Positions 16,000 through 25,535 are shown, numbered from the stretch's first letter. The stretch is DNA of 64,000 nt from Treponema sp. (GCA_017449265.1 JAFSJW010000080.1:62001-126000); one strand, 5' to 3'. Notes: generated from the sequence alone by a model not told the origin. A program made the numbers and translations.

Positions 16000-16181
16000 T
16001 TTCTAAATAAATTTTAGGACTTTGAAAAAAAATAGTGTTTTTTGATTCATAAAAGAAGTATATTTATGTACGAAAATAAAATTTTCTTTTGTTCCAATTG
16101 AAACAAAGATAAAAATAGTGTAGCTTCTAGAAATGCACTGTTTTTATTCCTAGTGCTTTGATAGATAAAATGGAGAACTGT

Positions 16182-16922
16182 ATGAGTTTGCTTGAAATTC
16201 AGAATCTTAATGTTGATATAGAAAAAAAACATGTTCTTGACGGTGTTTCGCTTTCGGTGAATCCCGGTGAGACTCATGTCCTTATGGGACCGAACGGTGC
16301 GGGAAAATCGACTCTCGGCTATACGATTATGGGAAATCCAAGATACTCCGTATCTGACGGGAAAATTTTCTTTGACGGTGAGGATATTACGGAGCTTGGG
16401 GCTGACAAGCGCGCCGCAAAAGGCATTTTTCTGAGTTTTCAGAATCCTCTTGAGGTGCCCGGAATTTCACTTGAATCTTTTATCAGGACGGCTTTGCAAC
16501 AAAAGACCGGCGAGAGAGTCAAACTTTTTCAGTTCCAGAAACAGCTCAAAGAAACGATGAAATTGCTTAATATGGAAGAAAGCTATGCTTCACGCGACCT
16601 GAACGTGGGGTTTTCGGGCGGAGAAAAGAAAAAGAGCGAAATTTTGCAGCTTTTAATGCTCAGTCCTAAACTTGCTATTTTGGACGAAACGGACTCAGGC
16701 CTTGATGTGGACGCTGTACGCACTGTTTCCAGAGGAATCGAGGAGTACCAGAAAAGGATGAACGGAGCTCTTATTATCATCACGCATTCAACTAAAATTC
16801 TCGAAAGCCTTCATGTTGACCGTACTCATGTCCTTGTCAAAGGCAAAATCATCAAGGAAGGCGACGGCTCTCTCGTGGAGCAGATTAACAAGAACGGATT
16901 CGAGCAGTTTCTCGGAAGCTGA
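16182..16922 (+). CDS. sufC: Fe-S cluster assembly ATPase SufC
   Basis: A 246-residue ABC-type ATPase of the SUF pathway. Walker A is GPNGAGKSTLGY, the signature is VGFSGGEKKKSEILQ, Walker B is LAILDETDSGLDVDAVR, and the switch His lies in IIITHS. SufC drives conformational change in the SufBC2D scaffold. ATG 16182 with GGAG seven bases upstream is preferred to an in-frame TTG at 16158. It is first of sufC-sufB-sufD. No cysteine desulfurase (SufS) or SufU/SufE gene adjoins, so the sulfur donor must be encoded elsewhere. Confidence 0.96.
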   Translation: MSLLEIQNLNVDIEKKHVLDGVSLSVNPGETHVLMGPNGAGKSTLGYTIMGNPRYSVSDGKIFFDGEDITELGADKRAAKGIFLSFQNPLEVPGISLESFIRTALQQKTGERVKLFQFQKQLKETMKLLNMEESYASRDLNVGFSGGEKKKSEILQLLMLSPKLAILDETDSGLDVDAVRTVSRGIEEYQKRMNGALIIITHSTKILESLHVDRTHVLVKGKIIKEGDGSLVEQINKNGFEQFLGS

Positions 16923-17052
16923 AAGTTGAAAATTTAAGTTGGGGGCTGCCGCTTTGCGGCCGGGCTTTTCGCCCTTCGCTAACGCTCATTCCTCCACTTC
17001 GTTTCGGAACTTCGGGGCTACAATCCCTAGCCCGTTAAGACAGGATTTTTAC
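16923..17052 (+). repeat. GC-rich stem-loop block between sufC and sufB
   Basis: A 130-base stretch, more GC-rich than the genes around it, with successive short hairpins: GCCGCTTTGCGGC, GGGCTTTTCGCCC, GTTTCGGAAC and GGGCTACAATCCCTAGCCC. It contains CGCTAACGC, also present in the insertion at 3117-3232 and at 40597. The frame is open through it in phase with sufB, but no ribosome site supports translation. It looks like a dispersed repeat lodged in the operon. Confidence 0.5.
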
Positions 17053-18456
17053 ATGGCAGAAAAAAAAGATATAAAAAGCATGGCTGATTCTCCTTACGAC
17101 TTCCGCTATGAGGAGAAAGGCTTTTATAGAAACAAAGCAGGTCTCACATCGGAAATTGTCGCAAAACTTTCTGACGACAAGAATGATCCGGATTGGATGC
17201 GCGAGTTCAGGCAGAATGCGCTTAAGATTTATAATGAGCTTCGCGTGCCTGAGTGGGGGCCTGATATATCGGGGCTTAACATCGATGAAATTGCAACTTA
17301 TGTGCGTCCGAACACAAAAATGCAAGGCAAGTGGGAAGATGTTCCTGAGGACATAAAAGACACTTTTGAGAAGCTTGGAATTCCTGAGGCGGAGCGAACT
17401 TCTTTGGCGGGCGTTGGCGCGCAGTATGATTCGGAGCTTGTCTACCACAATTTGCAGGACGAGGTCGCAAAACAGGGCGTAATCTACACTGATTTTGAAA
17501 GCTCTCTCTGTGGTGAGTATGCGGACATGGTAAAAGAACATTTCATGCAGCTTGTCAAGCCTGATGATCACAAGTTTGCGGCGTTGCACGGCGCGGTCTG
17601 GAGCGGCGGTTCGTTTGTTTATGTTCCAAAAGGCGTCAAAGTTGCGATTCCTCTCCAATCGTACTTTAGGTTGAACGCAAAAGGTGCAGGGCAGTTTGAG
17701 CATACGCTCATTATCGTTGATGAGGGGGCTGACTTGCACTTTATAGAAGGCTGTTCAGCTCCTAAATACAATGTCGCAAATCTTCATGCGGGCTGCGTCG
17801 AGCTTTATGTCAAAAAAGGCGCGCATTTGCGTTATTCAACGGTCGAAAACTGGTCAAAAAATATGTACAATCTCAATACTAAGCGTGCGCGGGTCGAAGA
17901 GGGCGGCTCAATCGAGTGGGTTTCTGGCTCGTTCGGAAGTCACATTTCATATTTGTATCCTGAGAGCGATTTGATTGGCCGTGGGGCGCGCGCTGAGTTC
18001 ACTGGCGTTACATTTGCGGGGGAAGGTCAGAACTTGGACACTGGCGCAAAGATGGTTCATGTTGCGCCGAACACAACGAGCGTAATTACGACAAAATCGC
18101 TCTCAAAATCTGGCGGCGTTTCAACTTACCGAAGTGCGATTTATATCGGAAAAGAGGCTGCAGGAAGCAAAGCGAGCGTATCTTGCGAAAGCCTGATGCT
18201 TGATAACATTTCCCGGAGCGATACTGTGCCGGCGATGGATATTCATACTGATGATTGTGATGTTGGTCACGAGGCGAAAATCGGGCGAATCTCAAACGAT
18301 GCTGTTTTCTATCTTATGAGCAGGGGAATTAGCGAGGAGGAGGCCCGCACGATGATTGTTTCTGGCTTTGCTAATCCTGTCAGCAAGGAGCTTCCTCTTG
18401 AATATGCGGTCGAAATGAACAATCTTATCCGCCTTGAAATGAAAGGGAGCCTTTAG
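17053..18456 (+). CDS. sufB: Fe-S cluster assembly scaffold SufB
   Basis: A 467-residue SufB, normal for the family. It has the beta-helix core with FEHTLIIVDEGADLHFIEGCSAP, GAHLRYSTVENWSKNMYNLNTKRA, YRSAIYIGKEAAGSKASVSCESLM and the C-terminal DVGHEAKIGRISNDAVFYLMSRGISEEEA. SufB builds [4Fe-4S] clusters with SufC and SufD. ATG 17053 follows an AGGA at 17041. A longer in-frame start at 16939 is rejected because it would translate the GC-rich hairpin block. Confidence 0.96.
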   Translation: MAEKKDIKSMADSPYDFRYEEKGFYRNKAGLTSEIVAKLSDDKNDPDWMREFRQNALKIYNELRVPEWGPDISGLNIDEIATYVRPNTKMQGKWEDVPEDIKDTFEKLGIPEAERTSLAGVGAQYDSELVYHNLQDEVAKQGVIYTDFESSLCGEYADMVKEHFMQLVKPDDHKFAALHGAVWSGGSFVYVPKGVKVAIPLQSYFRLNAKGAGQFEHTLIIVDEGADLHFIEGCSAPKYNVANLHAGCVELYVKKGAHLRYSTVENWSKNMYNLNTKRARVEEGGSIEWVSGSFGSHISYLYPESDLIGRGARAEFTGVTFAGEGQNLDTGAKMVHVAPNTTSVITTKSLSKSGGVSTYRSAIYIGKEAAGSKASVSCESLMLDNISRSDTVPAMDIHTDDCDVGHEAKIGRISNDAVFYLMSRGISEEEARTMIVSGFANPVSKELPLEYAVEMNNLIRLEMKGSL

Positions 18457-18487
18457 GCAAAAAACGGAAAATTGGGAATTGAATACT

Positions 18488-19426
18488 ATGACAGAAACAT
18501 TAAAATACAATGAAATAAATAAAATACCTTGTCTTACATGGAACTGGCTTAAGATGAACCGGGCGGCTCTTGAACTGGAGGCTGATTCAAATGTCATTTC
18601 CGAAACAAAAGAAATTTCGGCTGTCAAAAAGGGCGAGGTCGTTTATATTCCGATTGAATTTGAGGACGGAAAGCGTTACGCGCATGAGCAGACTGTTACG
18701 GCAGAAGAAAATGCCGAAATCACTGTGATTTTGGATTACACATCATCTCGGAATGCTGGAGGTTTTTCTACTATTAGGACAAAACTTATTGCAAAATCGT
18801 ACTCAAAAATTCATCTCGTGAAAGTGCAGCTTCTGGGATCTGATTTCGTTCAGGTTGACGATACTGAGGGTGAGTGCGATGACAGTGCTGAAATCAAGGT
18901 GACTCAGATTGAACTTGGCGGGGCGAAAGTTTACGCGCAGGTCAAAAATGAGCTGAACGGATATGCGTCGCGCTTCAAGAGCAATACGGCTTATATCGCT
19001 GAAACGGGGCAGATTCTCGACATGAACTATCTTGTTAACCACCACGGCGCAAAATCTGACACAAAAATGCTTGTGAAAGGCGTGGTCGGGGATGATGCTC
19101 TCAAAGTCTACAGAGGTACGATTGATTTCAAGCGTGGGTGCGCCGATGCTACTGGTGATGAGCAGGAAGAAACTCTTCTTATGAGCAGAACTGCCGTCAA
19201 TAAGTCCATTCCGATTATTCTTTGCGATGAAGAGAATGTTTCTGGGACTCACGGAGCTACTTTAGGGCGATTGGGCGCGGACGAGCTTTTCTATATGCAG
19301 AGCCGTGGAATCAGCGAGGATGAAGCAAAAAGTATGATGAAAAAGGCAAAAGTCCTGAGCGTGGCAGGCGATATTCCGAACGAGGAAGTTCGTGCGAAAA
19401 TTGAGTCGTTCTTGGGGAATGTCTAA
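18488..19426 (+). CDS. sufD: Fe-S cluster assembly protein SufD
   Basis: A 312-residue SufD, shorter than enterobacterial SufD (about 420) because the N-terminal region is reduced. The shared SufBD core is visible in the C-terminal part: YRGTIDFKRGCADATGDEQEETLLMS and DEENVSGTHGATLGRLGADELFYMQSRGISEDEA. The His in SGTHGA corresponds to a conserved core residue. It starts 31 bases after sufB and completes the SufBC2D scaffold set. An in-frame TTG at 18479 is nine bases upstream; the ATG at 18488 is preferred. Confidence 0.92.
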   Translation: MTETLKYNEINKIPCLTWNWLKMNRAALELEADSNVISETKEISAVKKGEVVYIPIEFEDGKRYAHEQTVTAEENAEITVILDYTSSRNAGGFSTIRTKLIAKSYSKIHLVKVQLLGSDFVQVDDTEGECDDSAEIKVTQIELGGAKVYAQVKNELNGYASRFKSNTAYIAETGQILDMNYLVNHHGAKSDTKMLVKGVVGDDALKVYRGTIDFKRGCADATGDEQEETLLMSRTAVNKSIPIILCDEENVSGTHGATLGRLGADELFYMQSRGISEDEAKSMMKKAKVLSVAGDIPNEEVRAKIESFLGNV

Positions 19427-19547
19427 AACTGTTGTAAATCATTTTGGAAAACAAGCCGATATTGAAATGTAGGTATGTTTTTACGATAAAGGAAATCTCT
19501 AAAAGGTGATTCCCGACACTAAAAATATCTCAGAAAATTCAAGTTAA

Positions 19548-19575
19548 TTAAGAGACTTTTTGCAACTTCTCTTAA
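19548..19575 (+). promoter_or_regulatory. Inverted repeat upstream of ilvE
   Basis: TTAAGAGA (19548-19555) and its exact complement TCTCTTAA (19568-19575) flank a 12-base centre in the roughly 207-base gap before the aminotransferase gene. It may be an operator or a leader hairpin. I see no T-box features. Confidence 0.35.
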
Positions 19576-19633
19576 CAATATCTTTGGAAAGTTGTAATAT
19601 TTCTGTGATAATTTTATTTTTTAGGAGTTAATA

Positions 19634-20740
19634 ATGGCTTTTTCTTTAAATTTGTATCCAGTTACATATATTGCTCGTTACAATCCGGAGACGACTAAAT
19701 GGGATGAGGAGTGGTTTCAGACTGATAATATTTCGTATGATGAGCTTATGAAAATGTCAGAGTCTGACAGAAAAGCTGTCCTTGACAAGAGAAACCAGAT
19801 GGGAATCCCTACCGTTTCCTATACATCGCAGTATGCTTATGGCTGTTTCGAGGGAATGAAAGGTTTTCCTACGAAAGATGGCGGTGTAGCTATTTTCAGA
19901 CCTGAGGAAAACGGAAAAAGGTTCAACAATTCAATGAAGGGGCTTTACTGTCCTGCATTCCCTGTTGACCAGTTCGTTGCGGCTTCCGTTGAATTCGTAA
20001 AACGCAATGCGGCTTTGGGGTATGTTCCTAAGTACAATGCTGAGTGGGAGAAAACAGGCTATGCCGATGCCGATTCAATTTACATGAGGCCGTTCATGAA
20101 TTCTGAGGGGGCAATTGGTGTTGGATGCTCTAAGCAGCCGTATGTTGTCATTTGCGCTACAACAGTTTCCGCTTATTTTAAGAAAGGGCTGGACGGTGCG
20201 ATTATCACGAACAGAATTCGTGCGACACCGAACGGAACTGGCTACATCAAGTGTGCATCGAATTATGTCATTTCTGCAATCGCAAAGCATGAGGCGGAAG
20301 AAAAGGGCTATGTAGAATGTGTTTATCTTGATGCGGAGGAACATAAATATTTCCAGGAAGGCTCAAGCTGCAATATTTTCTTCGTTTTGAAAGATGGAAC
20401 GCTTGTAACGCCAGAACTTGGAGACACGATTTTGCCTGGAATCACAAGAAAATCTGTTATTGCTCTTGCAAAAGAACAGGGTATAAAAGTTGAGGAGCGA
20501 AAAATCAGCGTCAGTGAAGTGCAGAAGAAGGCGGTTGAATTCTTCGTTACTGGTACTGCGGCTGGTATAAGCCCTATGACTTCTATTACGGATCTTGAGG
20601 GAAATAAAACCGAATTCAAGGACGGTACTAAGGAAGGAACTGTCGCTTATCAGCTCCAGAGACTTCTGAAAGGTCGTCAGTACGGGCTTCTTGAAGACCC
20701 GAATAACTGGAATACGGTTGTTATTTCAGGAAATAAATAA
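19634..20740 (+). CDS. ilvE: Branched-chain amino acid aminotransferase
   Basis: A 368-residue fold-type IV PLP aminotransferase, of the long BCAT form. The PLP lysine is K206 in GTGYIKCASNY. Other conserved parts are SYTSQYAYGCFEGMKGF, DSIYMRPFMN, YFQEGSSCNIFFVLKDG (the E used to protonate the PLP nitrogen) and LPGITRKSV. It would interconvert Leu, Ile and Val with their 2-oxo acids. TTAGGAG precedes the ATG. It is probably monocistronic; cheA has its own promoter. Confidence 0.94.
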   Translation: MAFSLNLYPVTYIARYNPETTKWDEEWFQTDNISYDELMKMSESDRKAVLDKRNQMGIPTVSYTSQYAYGCFEGMKGFPTKDGGVAIFRPEENGKRFNNSMKGLYCPAFPVDQFVAASVEFVKRNAALGYVPKYNAEWEKTGYADADSIYMRPFMNSEGAIGVGCSKQPYVVICATTVSAYFKKGLDGAIITNRIRATPNGTGYIKCASNYVISAIAKHEAEEKGYVECVYLDAEEHKYFQEGSSCNIFFVLKDGTLVTPELGDTILPGITRKSVIALAKEQGIKVEERKISVSEVQKKAVEFFVTGTAAGISPMTSITDLEGNKTEFKDGTKEGTVAYQLQRLLKGRQYGLLEDPNNWNTVVISGNK

Positions 20741-20768
20741 TTTAGTTGGATGCAAGGAACTTTTTTTC

Positions 20769-20796
20769 TTGACTTTGTTGAAATCACGGTTAAAAT
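20769..20796 (+). promoter_or_regulatory. Promoter of the che operon (leaderless)
   Basis: TTGACT (20769-20774), a 16-base spacer, TAAAAT (20791-20796). Only seven bases separate the -10 from the cheA ATG and no Shine-Dalgarno is present, so transcription should begin at or next to the start codon. Confidence 0.55.
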
Positions 20797-20803
20797 ATAG
20801 TAT

Positions 20804-23197
20804 ATGAGTGATTATCTTGACGCTACGAATGAAGAACTCTTAAAAGATTACTTCTCAGAATCAGAACAGATGGTTGATAACTTGGAGAGCAATATCCTTG
20901 CTATCGAACAAGACCCTAACAATCATGATGCCATTGACGAAATTTTTCGTGCGGCTCATACATTGAAGGGAAATTCTGCGACTGTAGAATTTACGGAGAT
21001 TTCTCATTTCGCGCATACGATGGAAGACCTTCTTGATGAAGTAAGGTCAAATCGGGTGGCGGTAACAGAGGATGTCGTTGATACTTTGCTGAAGGCTCTC
21101 GATGTCATAAAGGCAATGCTTGAGGCTAGGACGAATGGTTCTATTTACGAAGAAAGCACCGAAGAAATCTCTGATAAAATCAGGTCTATGATACCTGGTG
21201 GCGCTGGAAAATCAGCCCCTCCTAAGGTTGCTGCTCCAAAGCCAGCTGAGCCTGCTTCTGCTCCAGCCGCAAAGAGTGAGTCTGTTCCTGTCGTCGCTCT
21301 TTCTGAGTATGAGCTTCTTGAGTTGAAACAAGGCTGCTCTGCAGGTCAGAAACTTTGGTCTGTAGATGTTGTGTTCGATGAGAACAATCCGATGAATTCT
21401 GTCGGTGGAATTCAGGTCTTTGCTGTCTTAAAGGCTTGCGGTACCGTTTTGAAGACGGTTCCAGACTTTGATGCCCTGTACGAGGATGAATTCCATAGAA
21501 ATGTAGTTTATTATGTCGCTACATCTGATAATGCTGATCAGCTTGAGGATACAGCTTTCTTGACTGATGTAACCTTGAGCGTTGATGCGAAGTGCCTTGA
21601 TAATGCTATTTCAAGCGACTCTGCTGAGGCGGCGCAAGTTTCTGCTTCTGCGCCAGCTCCTAAAGCTGAAGCTCCGAAACCTGTTGCGGAGGAGAAAAAG
21701 ACAGCGGAGGTGGCTTCTGCACCTGCACCTGCTCCTCAGGCAAAAGCTGAGGCAAAGCCTGCCGCTAAAGCTCCGGCAAAAGGTGCGCCAGCAAGCGGTC
21801 ATGCTCAGCAAAGCTCTATTCTCCGTGTTGACTCAAAGCGAATCGATTATCTGTTGAACCTTATTTCTGAGACTGTCATTACGAAGGCGGCGTTTAACCA
21901 GAGCGCAACGCATCTTGCTGATATGCTCGTTCAGTTCCAAACTCTTGATTCAAGTTTCAAGGAGAAAGTCCGCAAGATGTTCGAGCAGCTTCCTCAGTAT
22001 CTTGAAGAAATTCAGAACGGAGTTGCTGTAAAAGATATAAAATCAAATATTGTTCAAGAATTTGGTGACATCGCAAATTATTTTGATGCGTTTGAAGCTA
22101 AATTCAAGGATTTGAATTCTAAGTTCCATTCTTCAACTCAGAACCTCGGACGAATTGCAGGTGAGTTGCAGGAAGGCGTTATGAAAATCCGAATGGTTCC
22201 AATCAGCCAGATTTTCGACCGCTTCCCGCGTGTTGTCCGCGATTTGCAGAAGGATTTGGGCAAAAAAGTTACCTTGCTCATTGAAGGTGAGGAAACAGAG
22301 CTTGATAAAACAGTTATTGACGATCTTATGGATCCAATCATGCACTGTGTCCGAAACTCCGTTGACCACGGTATTGAGTCGCCTGAAAAGCGAAAAGAGT
22401 CTGGTAAGGACGAAACGGGAACTGTCCTCTTGAAAGCCGCCAATGAAGGCAATATGATTATCATTGATGTTGTTGATGATGGTGGCGGAATTGATGTTGA
22501 GAAAGTAAAGGCAAAAGCTGTTCAGCGCGGATTGATACATCCGAATAAAGTTATCTCCGATCAGGAGGCGGCACAGCTTATATTTATGCCAGGTTTCTCT
22601 ACGGCTGATAAAATTACGAATGTGTCTGGTCGCGGAGTAGGTCTTGATGTTGTTAAGACGATGATTGAAAAACTGAACGGAACTGTAAATGTAACGACAG
22701 AGAAAGGTAGAGGCTCTAAGTTCAGTATCAGGCTTCCGCTTACGCTCGCAATCATTCAGGGACTTCTCGTAAAAGTTGGTCGTGAGGTTTACTCAATTCC
22801 TATTGCTTCGGTTATTGAGAGTGTCAGAGTTAAGAAATCTGAAATAAACACAATTGATAATTACGAAGTATTGAATGTAAGAAATGAGGTTATAAGCGTT
22901 CTTCGTTTGAGCCGATTATTTAATATAAGGACAAAAGAAGAGGGCGAATATTGCTTCGTTGTAATTGTTGGTTCTCAGGAAAAGAAAATCGGTATTATGG
23001 TTGACAGCTTGATTGGAGAGGAAGATGTTGTAATCAAGCCTTTGCGCGATCAGTTCACGCAGTCACCTGGAATTGCTGGTGCGTCTATCCTTGGAGATGG
23101 TTCGGTTTCATTGATTGTCGATGTTACACAGCTTTTGGAGCTTGGCGTTCGTCAGGAAATTGAAGCTCGTCATGAAAATGGTTTTGCTGGAGAGTAA
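20804..23197 (+). CDS. cheA: Chemotaxis histidine kinase CheA
   Basis: A 797-residue kinase. The HPt domain has the phosphorylated His52 in AAHTLKGNSAT. An Ala/Pro/Lys-rich linker (residues about 130-160 and 270-340) flanks a P2-like domain. The dimerisation and catalytic domains follow, with the N-box HCVRNSVDHGIE, the G1 box DVVDDGGGIDVE and GRGVGLDVVKTMIE. A CheW-like domain (about residues 660-790) ends the protein. CheA phosphorylates CheY in response to receptors. It heads cheA-cheW/R-cheX-cheY, the treponemal core order, and cheW begins two bases after its stop. Confidence 0.97.
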   Translation: MSDYLDATNEELLKDYFSESEQMVDNLESNILAIEQDPNNHDAIDEIFRAAHTLKGNSATVEFTEISHFAHTMEDLLDEVRSNRVAVTEDVVDTLLKALDVIKAMLEARTNGSIYEESTEEISDKIRSMIPGGAGKSAPPKVAAPKPAEPASAPAAKSESVPVVALSEYELLELKQGCSAGQKLWSVDVVFDENNPMNSVGGIQVFAVLKACGTVLKTVPDFDALYEDEFHRNVVYYVATSDNADQLEDTAFLTDVTLSVDAKCLDNAISSDSAEAAQVSASAPAPKAEAPKPVAEEKKTAEVASAPAPAPQAKAEAKPAAKAPAKGAPASGHAQQSSILRVDSKRIDYLLNLISETVITKAAFNQSATHLADMLVQFQTLDSSFKEKVRKMFEQLPQYLEEIQNGVAVKDIKSNIVQEFGDIANYFDAFEAKFKDLNSKFHSSTQNLGRIAGELQEGVMKIRMVPISQIFDRFPRVVRDLQKDLGKKVTLLIEGEETELDKTVIDDLMDPIMHCVRNSVDHGIESPEKRKESGKDETGTVLLKAANEGNMIIIDVVDDGGGIDVEKVKAKAVQRGLIHPNKVISDQEAAQLIFMPGFSTADKITNVSGRGVGLDVVKTMIEKLNGTVNVTTEKGRGSKFSIRLPLTLAIIQGLLVKVGREVYSIPIASVIESVRVKKSEINTIDNYEVLNVRNEVISVLRLSRLFNIRTKEEGEYCFVVIVGSQEKKIGIMVDSLIGEEDVVIKPLRDQFTQSPGIAGASILGDGSVSLIVDVTQLLELGVRQEIEARHENGFAGE

Positions 23198-23199
23198 TA

Positions 23200-24588
23200 A
23201 TGGCTGCACAAACAATTAATTCGGTTCTGAAAGAAAATTTGGGGAGCTTACAGAATATTTCTGAATCCTCTTCGACAGCAAATGAAAAAGACAAAGTAGC
23301 TTCGGTAATAGATTATAAAATGGTTACTTTTTCGCTTGCGGGAAAGGATTATGCCATTGATATTATGAAGGTAAAGGAAATAGCAAAGGCTGGTAGGTTC
23401 ACATATGTTCCTAATGCACTTCCTTTTGTGCTTGGAGTTTTGAATCTCCGTGGTGAGATTATTCCTATCATCGATTTGCGACTTTTCTTTAATATTGAAG
23501 TTCCAGAGAGAGAATACGATGCTTTGGAGAATATGCTTATCGTTACTGTCGGTGAGCAGTTGTTCGGTGTCGTTGTTGATGGAATTGACAAGGTTGTAGG
23601 AATTCAGAAGTCTTCTATTAATCCTCCGCATCCTTTGTTTGGTGATATTAACATCAAATATATTCAGGGAGTTGTTGAGGTTAATAACAGACTTTATGTT
23701 CTTCTTGATATTGAGCGGATTTTCGGTACAAAAGCTGATAACAAAGCTGCCGAGACTGCTGTTGTAAAGGAGATGAAGACTCGTATCAACGCTCCTATAC
23801 CAATAGAGAAGAAAGTCGAGCCGAAAGCTCCTGAGCCACCAAAGCCTGTTGAAATTGATTATTCATTCGTAGTTGACGGTCTTGCTTCTTTGAGGAAGTT
23901 CAGCGTTACTTCTTTGAATAAAGATTGGGTTCGCAGTCGCTATGTTGACTGGGAGAAAGAACGAGGTAAGGACAAAACGCAGTTGCAAAATGCTAATGAT
24001 GCCGAAGCGTTCCTTAAACCGTTCTATTCACCGTCATCTGGTACTTGGTGGACGAAGGAATATGCTGATTCAATCTTTAATGTGCTTCCAGACAACACTG
24101 CAAAACAGATTGTTGTTTGGAATCCTGGTTGCGGAAAAGGATATGAAACTTATTCGTTCGCTTGTTTGCTGAAAAAGCGTTATCCTGGCGCAAAAATCCG
24201 TATCTATGCGCATGAAGTTGATTTGCTGAGTATTTCAAATGCCCCGCTTCTTGCAGTGCCGGCTGATGTGGCCAGAGATTGGTATTCACCGTATGTTACG
24301 AAAAAAGCGAACGGTGAGTTTGTGTTTATGCAGGAAATTCGTGATAGTATTATGTTTGAATACCATGACTGCGTGAACAACAATACCCTTCCGCCGATTG
24401 ATATAATTTTTGCGCGTGATGTCCTTTCGTTCTTGCCGGAGAAATCTCAGATGGCGATAATCTCTGATTTCGGTGAGAAGCTCAAGGGCAATGGTATTGC
24501 GATTCTCGGTCAGAATGAGTCGCTTGAAGATAACGATAAATGGTCTGCTAATAAAGTTGGATCTATCAAAATTTTTGGAAAAAAATAA
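23200..24588 (+). CDS. cheW: CheW fused to a CheR-like methyltransferase domain
   Basis: A 462-residue two-domain protein. Residues about 40-180 are a CheW coupling domain (VTFSLAGKDYAIDIMKVKEI, GVLNLRGEIIPIIDLRLFF). After a Lys/Pro-rich linker, residues about 230-462 have the CheR SAM-methyltransferase layout: VVWNPGCGKGYETYSFACLL, RIYAHEVD, then DIIFARDVLSFLPEKSQMAI and AILGQNESL. The usual GEEPYS-type motif is altered to GKGYETYS, so activity is uncertain. CheW-CheR-like fusions are known in spirochaetes; in T. denticola such a protein has been tied to the unusual architecture of receptor arrays. It lies between cheA and cheX. Confidence 0.93.
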   Translation: MAAQTINSVLKENLGSLQNISESSSTANEKDKVASVIDYKMVTFSLAGKDYAIDIMKVKEIAKAGRFTYVPNALPFVLGVLNLRGEIIPIIDLRLFFNIEVPEREYDALENMLIVTVGEQLFGVVVDGIDKVVGIQKSSINPPHPLFGDINIKYIQGVVEVNNRLYVLLDIERIFGTKADNKAAETAVVKEMKTRINAPIPIEKKVEPKAPEPPKPVEIDYSFVVDGLASLRKFSVTSLNKDWVRSRYVDWEKERGKDKTQLQNANDAEAFLKPFYSPSSGTWWTKEYADSIFNVLPDNTAKQIVVWNPGCGKGYETYSFACLLKKRYPGAKIRIYAHEVDLLSISNAPLLAVPADVARDWYSPYVTKKANGEFVFMQEIRDSIMFEYHDCVNNNTLPPIDIIFARDVLSFLPEKSQMAIISDFGEKLKGNGIAILGQNESLEDNDKWSANKVGSIKIFGKK

Positions 24589-24606
24589 AAATAGGAGTTA
24601 AATCTT

Positions 24607-25089
24607 ATGAGAGTAGAGTACATTAATCCATTTGTTGAAACCTCATATCAGATTTTAAAGGAAGTTCTTGGCGGGGCTGCTGTAACTAGAGGGGACTTAT
24701 ATTTAAAATCTACTGCAATGCCTGTAATGGGCGTAGCTGCTTTTGTAGGTCTTGCTGGCGATGTTGAAGGTCGTGTTCTTTTTGATATGTCATACGAGAC
24801 AGCATTGAATGTCGCTTCTGCAATGAATGGCGAAAAGTTGACCGCATTTGATGATTTGGCTAAAGCTACAATTAGTGAATTGGCTAACTTGATTACCGCT
24901 CAGGCTGTTACTAAATTGCATGAGCTTGGATTTAAATTTGATTTGACGCCTCCTGCTCTTTTTGCAGGTGAAAAAATGGAAATTGCCGCAATGGGTGGAA
25001 ACGCAAAGAGCGTTGAGGCTTTGATAGTTCCTCTTATCACAGATTGTGGTAAAATTGAAGTAAATGTTGCAATTCGCGAACGCGTATAA
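24607..25089 (+). CDS. cheX: CheY-P phosphatase CheX
   Basis: A 160-residue CheX. The active-site E91-x2-N94 pair lies in TISELANLITAQA, as in CheC/CheX/FliY phosphatases. The N-terminal ETSYQILKEVLGGAA and the DVEGRVLFDMSYETALNVASAM segment match the family. In spirochaetes CheX, not CheZ, dephosphorylates CheY-P. It has an AGGAG site, lies 18 bases after cheW/R and 11 bases before cheY. Confidence 0.95.
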   Translation: MRVEYINPFVETSYQILKEVLGGAAVTRGDLYLKSTAMPVMGVAAFVGLAGDVEGRVLFDMSYETALNVASAMNGEKLTAFDDLAKATISELANLITAQAVTKLHELGFKFDLTPPALFAGEKMEIAAMGGNAKSVEALIVPLITDCGKIEVNVAIRERV

Positions 25090-25100
25090 GGAGTATCGAT

Positions 25101-25535
25101 ATGAAAACAAAACAGGATTTTCCTACAATCAATGAGCGTCCGCCAGAGGGCGAGAGAGCTGATGGAACAAAGATTCGCGTATTGATTGTTGATGATTCTA
25201 TGTTCGTTGCAAAGCAGCTTGGGCAAATTCTCACTAGCGAGGGATATGAAGTAATTGCTACTGCTGTTGACGGTAAAGACGGTCTTGATAAGTATAAGGA
25301 TCTTTGTCCAAATGTTGATTTGGTAACTATGGATATTACTATGCCAAGAATGGACGGTCTTACGGCTCTTGAGCAGATTATGGCTTTCGATAAGAATGCT
25401 AAGGTTGTTATGGTAAGTGCTCTTGGAAAAGAGGAGTTGGTAAAAAAATCACTTCTTCTCGGAGCTAAGAACTATATCGTAAAGCCTCTTGACCGCAAAA
25501 AGGTTCTTGAAAGAATCAGTTCAGTAATGAAATAA
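25101..25535 (+). CDS. cheY: Chemotaxis response regulator CheY
   Basis: A 144-residue single receiver domain. The acidic pair is D31-D32, the phosphorylated Asp is D78 in VTMDITMPRMDG, the Ser of the switch is in VVMVSALG, and the Lys is in NYIVKPLD. An N-terminal extension of about 25 residues (NERPPEGERADG) precedes the receiver. CheY-P binds the flagellar switch. It is the last gene of the che operon and is followed by a clear terminator. Confidence 0.97.
   Translation: MKTKQDFPTINERPPEGERADGTKIRVLIVDDSMFVAKQLGQILTSEGYEVIATAVDGKDGLDKYKDLCPNVDLVTMDITMPRMDGLTALEQIMAFDKNAKVVMVSALGKEELVKKSLLLGAKNYIVKPLDRKKVLERISSVMK

Noticed and set aside
16939-17052. N-terminal extension of SufB
   Set aside because: It would translate the GC-rich hairpin block, and the ATG at 17053 has a ribosome site and the family N-terminus.
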